NCBI GenBank assembly: GCA_937925385.1
Contig: CALEWN010000361.1
Coordinates: forward strand, 1-6,322
Reading direction: 5' to 3'
From: an uncultured Senegalimassilia sp.
GTDB taxonomy: Bacteria > Actinomycetota > Coriobacteriia > Coriobacteriales > Eggerthellaceae
Length of the DNA stretch: 6,322 bases
The notes beneath the pieces were generated by a model, which had not been told where the DNA came from, made no database searches, and saw nothing but the letters and a program-made list of their open reading frames with translations. Both the position numbers and the translations under genes were made by a program. Shown one piece after another: positions 1-5,221 of the stretch (its first letter is position 1; every line of letters starts with the position of its first letter).

Positions 1-30
1 CCCCACGCCACCGAATCCGCACAATTGCTT

Positions 31-46
31 TCCCACTTCATCCCAC
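31..46 (-). promoter_or_regulatory. Second MraZ-type operator, inverted relative to the mraZ one
   Basis: Read on the minus strand this is GTGGGATGAAGTGGGA. It matches the operator in the mraZ promoter at 15 consecutive bases (GTGGGATGAAGTGGG) and has the same two TGGG units spaced 10 bp apart. It lies about 180 bp from the mraZ copy, pointing the opposite way. Flanking bases do not give a convincing -35/-10 pair on the minus strand, unlike the mraZ copy. It may be an auxiliary operator, or it may control a divergent gene to the left of the window. The match is seen directly; MraZ binding is inferred. Confidence 0.55.
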
Positions 47-109
47 CCGATGTTCGCCCAAACGCAAATCTATATATTGTGGTTGGCGAAGCACCTTGCG
101 CACCATATG

Positions 110-130
110 GAAACCACCCTCGAAACCACC
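110..130 (+). repeat. Two direct 9-bp repeats GAAACCACC, 12 bp apart
   Basis: GAAACCACC occurs at 110-118 and again at 122-130. The spacing is slightly over one helical turn, so it could be a tandem half-site for a regulator upstream of the mraZ promoter. No factor is recognised, and a pair this short can arise by chance. Confidence 0.3.
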
Positions 131-205
131 TGTTTTACGAATGAATCAGACAGGTTACAAGGGGTCAACGTGTGTGCAAAACCGCCCAAAACGTGCCGCA
201 AGATG

Positions 206-234
206 TTGCGAAGTGGGATGAAGTGGGGTAGAAT
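206..234 (+). promoter_or_regulatory. mraZ/dcw operon promoter (sigma70-type)
   Basis: TTGCGA (206-211) and TAGAAT (229-234) are separated by exactly 17 bp. The -10 matches the consensus at 5 of 6 positions and the -35 at 4 of 6. Transcription would start near 241-242, leaving an mRNA leader of about 37 bases before the mraZ ATG. The spacer is filled by the two TGGG repeats of the MraZ operator, so a bound MraZ would block RNA polymerase directly. Confidence 0.6.
213..228 (+). promoter_or_regulatory. MraZ operator: two TGGG boxes 10 bp apart
   Basis: The sequence GTGGGATGAAGTGGGG contains TGGGA and TGGGG with starts 10 bp apart, within the larger repeat AAGTGGG at 211-217 and 221-227. MraZ proteins are known to bind tandem TGGG-type boxes with 5-bp gaps upstream of their own gene and to repress it. 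The position between the -35 and -10 elements fits autorepression. Only two good units are visible; the preceding 10 bp (201-210) keep just a TG in register. Confidence 0.65.
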
Positions 235-278
235 CCCAAACACCGAACGGAGCAAACGGAAAGCAGCGGAAGGAAGGC

Positions 279-728
279 ATGGCAGAAGGCGTCGACAAGC
301 CGATCGACATGAACGGCTCCTACCGACACAAGGTAGACGCCAAGGGCCGTATGTCCCTGCCCGCCGCGTTTCGCAAGGTCCTTTCGGAAGATCTGGTGGT
401 AACCCTCAGTCCCGATGACGAGTGCCTGTACGCATTCGAGCCTCAGGCGTTCGAGGACTGGATCGTGTCGCTGTTCGATAGCAAGTTCGGCGGCTACGAC
501 CCCACGTCCAAGGCCCACGTCGGCTTGCGCCGCAAGCTGAAGAGCCGCGCCAACAACGTCAGCGTCGACAACGCCGGGCGCATCGGCATCCCCGCCGAGC
601 TGCGTCAGAAGGCCGGCATCGACAAGGACGTCGTTGCATTGGGCAACACGGGCTACTTCGAGATCTGGGACGCAAAGCGCTTCGATGAGCAGGATGACGA
701 CATCGACTTGAGCGTGTTGTTCAGCTAA
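279..728 (+). CDS. mraZ: Transcriptional regulator MraZ
   Basis: This 149-residue protein is a DNA-binding regulator of the dcw cluster, usually acting as a ring-shaped oligomer that represses its own promoter. Two AbrB/SpoVT-like half domains are visible: DAKGR at residues 20-24 followed by MSLPAAFR, and DNAGR at 97-101 followed by IGIPAELR. Length is normal for the family (about 140-150). The ATG at 279 was chosen because GGAAGG (268-273) lies 5 bases upstream. An internal ATG at 309 would give an N-terminus closer to the family norm (MNGSYRHKVDAKGR) but has no ribosome binding site. The first 10 residues are therefore a small extension. It is the first gene of the operon, preceded by its likely operator and followed 9 bp later by rsmH, the standard order. 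Identification is firm. Confidence 0.95.
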   Translation: MAEGVDKPIDMNGSYRHKVDAKGRMSLPAAFRKVLSEDLVVTLSPDDECLYAFEPQAFEDWIVSLFDSKFGGYDPTSKAHVGLRRKLKSRANNVSVDNAGRIGIPAELRQKAGIDKDVVALGNTGYFEIWDAKRFDEQDDDIDLSVLFS

Positions 729-730
729 TC

Positions 731-736
731 GGAAGG
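731..736 (+). promoter_or_regulatory. Ribosome binding site that bears on the rsmH start
   Basis: GGAAGG ends only 1 base before the GTG at 738, too close for normal initiation. It is 10 bases before an in-frame TTG at 747. This makes the TTG a serious alternative start for rsmH, shortening the protein by 3 residues. Confidence 0.45.
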
Positions 737-737
737 C

Positions 738-1706
738 GTGAGCGAATTGGCAAACCAAGAGTTTCGGCATATACCGGTCCTGCTCCCCGAGTGCCTCGAG
801 CACTTGAACCTCAAACCGCAGCAGACGTTCGTGGACGCAACGCTCGGCGGGGCAGGTCATTCCTTCGAAGTTGCCCAGCGCATCGGATGCGGGGGCACCC
901 TCATCGGCATCGATCAGGACGACGTGGCGCTTGCCGCGGCCGCCCGCAAACTCGGTTCGCTGCCCGATGAGCTGCGCCCGCATCTGGAACTGGTGCGCAA
1001 CAACTTCGGCAACATGGACGAAGCGCTTCTGAGCGTGGATGTTCCCGGTGTGGACGCGTTTTTGTTCGACATCGGCGTATCCTCCGTTCAGATTGACACG
1101 CCATCACGGGGCTTCTCCTTCAAGGAGGATGGCCCGCTTGATATGAGGATGGATCCGGGGAAAAACACCCTAACCGCAGCAGAGGTCGTGAACACCTACA
1201 ACGCAGCAGACCTCACTCGGATCATCCGCTCCTACTCCGATGAGCGGTGGGCCAGCCGCATCGCGGACTTCATCATCCGCGCCCGCGAGAAGGCCCCGCT
1301 TGAAACGAGCGCGCAGCTGGTCGACGTCATCAAGGCGGCCATCCCGGCAAGCGCGCGCCGTGCCGGCGGACACCCCGCCAAGCGCACGTTTCAAGCCCTG
1401 CGCATCGAAGTGAACGGCGAGCTCGACGTTCTGAAAAGCGGCCTGGAAGCTGCCATCCGCTGGGCGAACCCCGGCGGGCGCATCTGCGTGATCAGCTACC
1501 ACTCGCTCGAGGATCGCATCGTCAAGGATATGTTCCAAAGCTTCGCGAACCGCTGCACCTGCCCGCCCGATCTTCCGGTGTGCATGTGCGGCAAGGAGCC
1601 GATACTCAAGGTGCTTACCCGAAAGCCCATCGTCCCCACGGCCGATGAGATAGCGCGCAACCCACGCGCCCGCAGCGCCAAGCTGCGCGTGGCGCAGAAG
1701 CTGTAG
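738..1706 (+). CDS. rsmH: 16S rRNA (cytosine(1402)-N4)-methyltransferase RsmH
   Basis: RsmH (MraW) uses S-adenosylmethionine to methylate N4 of C1402 in the decoding centre of 16S rRNA, in the cytoplasm. The 322-residue product shows the family signatures in order. These are EFRHIPVLL at residues 8-16, the SAM-binding DATLGGAGHS at 33-42, acidic D59 in GIDQD, DIGVSS at 111-116, and GFSFKEDGPLDMRMD at 125-139. They continue with HPAKRTFQALRIEVN near 212-226, SYHSLEDRIVK near 253-263, and a C-terminal cysteine-containing segment (CTCPPDLPVCMCG) followed by NPRARSAKLR. Length is typical (about 310-320). The start is GTG at 738, or more probably TTG at 747 by ribosome-binding-site spacing. It sits 9 bp after mraZ and is almost certainly co-transcribed with it. 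Identification is firm; only the exact start is uncertain. Confidence 0.96.
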   Translation: MSELANQEFRHIPVLLPECLEHLNLKPQQTFVDATLGGAGHSFEVAQRIGCGGTLIGIDQDDVALAAAARKLGSLPDELRPHLELVRNNFGNMDEALLSVDVPGVDAFLFDIGVSSVQIDTPSRGFSFKEDGPLDMRMDPGKNTLTAAEVVNTYNAADLTRIIRSYSDERWASRIADFIIRAREKAPLETSAQLVDVIKAAIPASARRAGGHPAKRTFQALRIEVNGELDVLKSGLEAAIRWANPGGRICVISYHSLEDRIVKDMFQSFANRCTCPPDLPVCMCGKEPILKVLTRKPIVPTADEIARNPRARSAKLRVAQKL

Positions 1707-1740
1707 CGCAGCACGACAAAAGCAGCAACACGACAACCAA

Positions 1741-1754
1741 GCGAACTTGTTCGC
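1741..1754 (+). other. Short inverted repeat (possible hairpin) upstream of ftsL
   Basis: GCGAAC (1741-1746) and GTTCGC (1749-1754) form a perfect inverted repeat around TT. In RNA this allows a 5-bp stem with a 4-base loop. No T-run follows, so it is not an intrinsic terminator. It could be a minor RNA structure, an operator half-site pair, or chance. Confidence 0.3.
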
Positions 1755-1787
1755 GCAACGTGCCACCGTAAACGAAGCAGAAACACG

Positions 1788-1797
1788 AAAGGAGGTG
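1788..1797 (+). promoter_or_regulatory. Strong Shine-Dalgarno of ftsL
   Basis: AAAGGAGGTG is nearly a perfect complement of the 16S rRNA 3' end, with its core GGAGG 6 bases before the ATG at 1802. It is by far the strongest ribosome binding site in the window and fixes the ftsL start. Confidence 0.8.
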
Positions 1798-1801
1798 GAG
1801 C

Positions 1802-2266
1802 ATGAGCGCGCAGCCTGCGTATTCCCTGTATCCCGAACGCGCCGTCGAGCGCGCCCCGCGCACGCGCATCTCCGTCGTGCCCGGCCAGCGCACCCGTACC
1901 GCCGCTCCCGCCTCCACCGTCACGCCCGGCCTCGTGCTGAAGGTCGCGATCATCGTCATGGCGGTCCTGGCCCTGGTGGGCATCGCAAGACTCACCCTGT
2001 CGGCGGCCACCGTGACCACCTCCATGCAATCTCAGGCGCTTTCCAGCCAGATCGACGATGCCCGCGCCGAGGGCAGCTCGCTCGAGGTCACGCAAAGCCT
2101 GCTTTCCAATTCCACCCGCGTGCGCATGCAGGCCGAGAAGCTCGGCATGGCGGCGCCTGCGGAAGTGGGTACCATCGACATGCCCGAAGACGTGGTTTCC
2201 ACCAACGACGATGGGTCGCTTTCCCTGTCCCGAAGCGTGGAGACCGCCACCAACGCCGGGGAGTAG
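1802..2266 (+). CDS. ftsL: FtsL-like cell division protein (bitopic membrane protein)
   Basis: The 154-residue product has a basic, proline-containing cytoplasmic tail (about 1-42), one membrane segment (about 44-66, rich in V, A, L, I), and an extracytoplasmic helical segment likely to form a coiled coil (about 72-113). It ends in a variable acidic/serine-rich tail. The string RVRMQAEKLGM at 106-116, followed by a short stretch leading to IDMP, is the conserved end of FtsL/DivIC-type coiled coils. FtsL joins FtsB/DivIC and helps recruit and activate the FtsW-FtsI septal synthase. Sequence conservation in this family is weak, so topology and position (between rsmH and ftsI, the classical ftsL slot) carry much of the call. 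The ATG follows a very strong ribosome binding site. ftsI starts 6 bp after its stop, implying translational coupling. Confidence 0.85.
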   Translation: MSAQPAYSLYPERAVERAPRTRISVVPGQRTRTAAPASTVTPGLVLKVAIIVMAVLALVGIARLTLSAATVTTSMQSQALSSQIDDARAEGSSLEVTQSLLSNSTRVRMQAEKLGMAAPAEVGTIDMPEDVVSTNDDGSLSLSRSVETATNAGE

Positions 2267-2272
2267 CCCGTT

Positions 2273-4321
2273 ATGCAGAACCGAAACCGCCCGCCGCGCA
2301 ACGACGGCGGCGCCCGCGATGCCCAGCGTCGCGCCAACAACAGCAGATCCGGCCGTTCGTCAGGCCAACACGCAAGCCGCACCGACGCCCGTAGCGCATA
2401 CCGCTCCGGGCGTCACGGCGCTTCGGGGCGCAGCCGCTCCCACGCCGCGCGCCCTGAGCGCGATGCGCGCGTGTCCCGCTCGCGAAACGGCGCATCCCGC
2501 CAACAGCCCGCCCAGCCCAAATCGGGCGTTGCGGGCTTTCTCGCGTTCCTCGACGCCGAACGCGCCCTTGCGCCGCTGTTCCTGTTCGCCCTTATCGTGG
2601 TGCTGTTCTTCGGCAAGCTCGTGTGGTTGCAGGTCATCAAGGCCCCCGAGTTCACCGAGCAGTCCCAGGCACAGCGCACGTCCAAGATCGTGCTCGAGCC
2701 GCGCCGCGGCACCATTTACGATCGTAACGGCGTGGTGCTCGCCACCAGCGTCGACGCCACCACCATCTACGTCAACCCCGCCGAGGTGAGCGACCCTAAC
2801 CTGACCGCGGGCATCCTGGCGCAGGTGCTCGGCGGCGAGGCGAAGGACTATCTGGAGAAGGTCACCGCAAGCGACACGTTCTACTCCATCATCAAGCGCA
2901 AGGCCGACACCAGCGTCGGCGACGAGGTCAAACAGCTGGCCTCCGAGCGCGTCGAGGAGGCGCAGAACAAGGAGACGGCCGACGCCAAGGCGGCGGGTCG
3001 CAAAGCCGAGACCATCGCCTCGGGCATCCACTACGTCTCCGAAAGCCGTCGCGAGTACCCGAACGCCCAGGTGGGCGGCCAGGTGGTCGGCGCGTGCAGC
3101 ATCGGCGTGGATTCGGACACCAATCGCGAATACTATTACGGCATCTGCGGCCTTGAGGCGGAGTACAACGACGTGCTGTCCGGAACGCCCGGCTACATGG
3201 AGCAGGAATACGGCCAGACTGGCCAGCTCATCCCCAGCGGCACGCACGAGAAGGTGGACGCCATCGACGGGCAGGACATCGTCGTGTCCATCGACATCGA
3301 GCTTCAGCGCCAGGTGGAGGACTCCCTGACGTCGGGCTGCAAGGGACTCAACGCCACGGGCGGCTCTGCCGTGCTCATGGACGGCTCCACCGGCGAGATC
3401 TACGCCGCCGCATCCCTTCCGCTGTTCAACCCCGCCGATCGAAGCGAGGTCAAGGAAGGCGCCATGCAGCTCAAGTGCGTGACCGACCTGCTCGAGCCCG
3501 GCTCCATCTTCAAGTCGGTCTCGGCCATGGCCATTTTGGAAACGGGCACGCTCACGCCCGATTCCGGGCTGTTCTGCCCGGCATCGATCACCGCGGACGG
3601 CTACACCATCTCCGACGCCCACGAGCGCGGCGACGCCACGTTCACGCTGCGCCAGATCCTCGACCAGTCCTCAAACGTCGGCATCTCGCTTGCCACGGAG
3701 AAGATGGGCTTCGAGGAGCTGTACAACCACATCATCCGCTACAACCTGCACTCCGATACCGGCGTCGACTATCCCGGCGAAGGGGAGGAGGGCACCGACG
3801 TGCTCGGCATGCTCGCGCCCTACGACCAGTGGTCGGCCGTGCAGGCGTACAACGTCTCGTTCGGCCAGGGCGTGTCGGTTACCCCGCTGCAGATGACGCG
3901 CTTCTACGGCGCCATCGTCAACAACGGCGTCGAGTGCGTGCCGCACTTCCTCATCGGCAAGCCGCAAAGCGGCGCCACGCCCACCTACGACACCACCCAG
4001 GTCATCGACAACACCGACGCGCTTAGCGACATGCAGTCGATGCTCAAGACCGTCGTCACCGACGGTACGGGCAAGAAGGCGGCCATCGATGGCTTCGACG
4101 TGGAGGGCAAGACCTCCACGGCCGAGATCTATGACGAGGAGAACGGCGGCTACCGCAAGAACGTGTACAACTTGGCGTTCACGGGCTTTTTGGCGGATTC
4201 GTCAAGCAAACTCGTATGCTTTGTGGGCGCAAATGAGGTTCCTGGGGACGGTGTCGTCACGCCTATCTTTAAGGATATAATGACTGCAGCAATCGATCGA
4301 TTCGGGATTACGTCTGAGTGA
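2273..4321 (+). CDS. ftsI: Septal peptidoglycan transpeptidase FtsI (class B penicillin-binding protein)
   Basis: This 682-residue class B PBP cross-links septal peptidoglycan with FtsW, outside the membrane. Residues 1-85 form a cytoplasmic tail very rich in Arg, Ser and Asn (20 Arg in the first 80 residues, almost no Lys). One membrane anchor spans about 99-121. The PBP dimerisation domain begins with EPRRGTIYDRNGVVLA at 142-157. The transpeptidase domain carries the catalytic SIFK at 411-414 (within LEPGSIFK), SSN at 466-468, and a third motif that reads KTST at 613-616 rather than the usual KTGT. No PASTA domains follow; the protein ends soon after the transpeptidase fold. GGGGAG at 2258-2263 lies 9 bases before the ATG. 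The last 45 or so codons (from about 4186) use many A/T-ending codons, unlike the rest of the gene, and overlap a candidate promoter. The family call is firm; FtsI/PbpB rather than another class B PBP follows from position. Confidence 0.95.
   Translation: MQNRNRPPRNDGGARDAQRRANNSRSGRSSGQHASRTDARSAYRSGRHGASGRSRSHAARPERDARVSRSRNGASRQQPAQPKSGVAGFLAFLDAERALAPLFLFALIVVLFFGKLVWLQVIKAPEFTEQSQAQRTSKIVLEPRRGTIYDRNGVVLATSVDATTIYVNPAEVSDPNLTAGILAQVLGGEAKDYLEKVTASDTFYSIIKRKADTSVGDEVKQLASERVEEAQNKETADAKAAGRKAETIASGIHYVSESRREYPNAQVGGQVVGACSIGVDSDTNREYYYGICGLEAEYNDVLSGTPGYMEQEYGQTGQLIPSGTHEKVDAIDGQDIVVSIDIELQRQVEDSLTSGCKGLNATGGSAVLMDGSTGEIYAAASLPLFNPADRSEVKEGAMQLKCVTDLLEPGSIFKSVSAMAILETGTLTPDSGLFCPASITADGYTISDAHERGDATFTLRQILDQSSNVGISLATEKMGFEELYNHIIRYNLHSDTGVDYPGEGEEGTDVLGMLAPYDQWSAVQAYNVSFGQGVSVTPLQMTRFYGAIVNNGVECVPHFLIGKPQSGATPTYDTTQVIDNTDALSDMQSMLKTVVTDGTGKKAAIDGFDVEGKTSTAEIYDEENGGYRKNVYNLAFTGFLADSSSKLVCFVGANEVPGDGVVTPIFKDIMTAAIDRFGITSE
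4254..4281 (+). promoter_or_regulatory. Candidate internal promoter in the 3' end of ftsI, facing murE
   Basis: TATAAT at 4276-4281 is a perfect -10 hexamer. TCGTCA at 4254-4259 matches the -35 consensus at 4 of 6 positions, with a 16-bp spacer. A transcript would begin near 4288, about 43 bases before the murE ATG. The surrounding codons are unusually A/T-rich for this gene, as expected if an overlapping signal constrains them. It could add murE-murF expression independent of the upstream promoter. The hexamers are seen; activity is inferred. Confidence 0.4.
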
Positions 4322-4330
4322 GGTATCCAA

Positions 4331-5203
4331 ATGGGTAAGACCTGCACCGAACTGTTTGAAGGCATGGACTGCACCATCATCGGCAACGCGCAAGATGAGG
4401 TTGAGGGCATCGCCTATCGAAGTGATAAAGTCAAGCCCGGCGACGCGTTCTTCTGCATCGTCGGCATGAAAACCGACGGCCACACCTTCGCCCAGGACGC
4501 CATCGACCGCGGCGCGAAGGTGCTCGTGGTGGAGCGCAAGGTCTATCTGGCCGACGCCACCGACGTCACGGAAGTGGTCGTCTCCGATACGCGCAAGGCC
4601 ATGGCCGAGGCGTCGGCGCGCTTCTACGACGATCCGTCGCGTGCGCTTTCGCTGGTAGGCGTCACGGGCACGAACGGCAAAACCACCACCACGTACCTGG
4701 TGGAGCATATCGCCCGCGTGGCGGGCAAGCGTACGGGCGTCATCGGCACCGTGGGCACCGTCATCGGCGATGAGCACGAGAAGTCCTCGCACACCACGCC
4801 GGAATCGCCCGACCTGCAGCATCTGCTCGCCCGCATGCGCGATGCGCGCTGCGACGTGGTCGCCATGGAAGTCTCCAGCCACGCGCTCGACCTCGAGCGC
4901 ACGTTCGCCTCGTCGTTTGCGGTCACGGCGTTCTCCAACTTGACGCAGGACCACCTCGACTACCATCACACCTTCGAGGCTTATTTCGAGGCCAAGGCGC
5001 GCCTGTTCAGCAAAGATTATCCTGCCCGTCGCGTCATCTGCATCGACGACAAGTGGGGCAAGGAGCTGCTGCGCCGCTGCTCGGAGGCCGGCGACAGCGT
5101 GGTCACCACGGGCTTCGACCGCTCGGCGCTCATCCATCCCAAGGATGTGCAGTACTATCCCACGCACACCTCCATCACGCTCAACGTGCGCGGCTCCTAC
5201 TAA
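4331..5203 (+). CDS. murE: MurE, N-terminal part up to the in-frame stop
   Basis: If the TAA at codon 291 is real and acts as a stop, translation gives a 290-residue protein ending in NVRGSY. It keeps the UDP-MurNAc-binding N-terminal domain and most of the central ATP-binding domain, including the P-loop, EVSSH and the carbamylated-lysine site. It lacks the last strands of the central domain (GKFNVEN) and the whole C-terminal domain, which binds the incoming amino acid. On its own it should not be an active ligase. The cut falls inside the central domain rather than at a domain border, which argues against a designed split protein. Confidence 0.6.
   Translation: MGKTCTELFEGMDCTIIGNAQDEVEGIAYRSDKVKPGDAFFCIVGMKTDGHTFAQDAIDRGAKVLVVERKVYLADATDVTEVVVSDTRKAMAEASARFYDDPSRALSLVGVTGTNGKTTTTYLVEHIARVAGKRTGVIGTVGTVIGDEHEKSSHTTPESPDLQHLLARMRDARCDVVAMEVSSHALDLERTFASSFAVTAFSNLTQDHLDYHHTFEAYFEAKARLFSKDYPARRVICIDDKWGKELLRRCSEAGDSVVTTGFDRSALIHPKDVQYYPTHTSITLNVRGSY
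5201..5203 (+). other. In-frame TAA inside murE
   Basis: The codons run TCC-TAC-TAA-GAG-TTC-GAC in the murE frame, and the encoded protein matches the MurE family immediately before and after. The site lies in the variable strand just ahead of the conserved PLVGKFNVEN segment (296-305). A single substitution from TAC, GAA, AAA, CAA, TCA or TTA would produce it. TAA also ends mraZ and murE itself in this window, so a general reassignment of TAA to sense is ruled out. Confidence 0.9.
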
Positions 5204-5221
5204 GAGTTCGACTATCCGCTC

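Larger units (their letters stand above)
1..278. other. Non-coding region upstream of mraZ
   Basis: I see no convincing gene in this stretch. Short open frames cross it on both strands, but they lack ribosome binding sites and recognisable protein character. It holds the mraZ promoter with its MraZ operator near the right end, an inverted copy of the same operator near the left end, and a pair of short direct repeats between them. It is more AT-rich in places (for example around 68-80) than the coding sequence that follows. Whatever lies to the left is outside the window, so whether this is a divergent intergenic region is unknown. Confidence 0.8.
1707..1801 (+). other. T-poor leader between rsmH and ftsL
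   Basis: This 95-base gap is the longest inside the operon. Bases 1705-1746 contain no T at all, and only seven T residues occur through 1801, so the transcript here should be largely unstructured and A/C-rich. CACGACAA is repeated at 1712-1719 and 1729-1736. A short hairpin at 1741-1754 interrupts it. No promoter of quality and no terminator is seen; the best -35/-10 pair (TTGTTC/TAAACG, 1747-1774) matches poorly. Confidence 0.5.

Noticed and set aside
66..99. Divergent promoter on the minus strand using the TATATA near 71-76
   Set aside because: No acceptable -35 hexamer occurs at 16-18 bp from it, so the left MraZ box cannot be tied to a promoter from this sequence.
50..418. 122-codon + strand frame beginning upstream of mraZ
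   Set aside because: It crosses the promoter and overlaps mraZ out of frame, with no ribosome binding site and no recognisable protein character.
165..983. 272-codon minus-strand frame covering the mraZ promoter and mraZ
   Set aside because: Antisense to mraZ and part of rsmH; composition is that of a shadow frame and it would run through the promoter and operator.
1747..1774. Possible promoter TTGTTC / TAAACG before ftsL
   Set aside because: Both hexamers match at only 3 of 6 positions and the -35 overlaps the small hairpin; not better than chance.
1747..2394. 215-codon + strand frame overlapping ftsL
   Set aside because: Arg/His/Pro-rich out-of-frame translation of the ftsL region. The ftsL frame has the strong ribosome binding site, membrane segment and conserved FtsL end.
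2360..3622. 420-codon open frame on the minus strand inside ftsI
   Set aside because: It lies wholly antisense to a firmly identified gene, has repetitive V/G/D/H/R-rich composition typical of GC-rich antisense frames, and no recognisable motif.
5201..5203. Reassignment of TAA to an amino acid in this organism
   Set aside because: TAA serves as the genuine stop of mraZ (726-728) and of murE (5822-5824), so a general reassignment does not fit.
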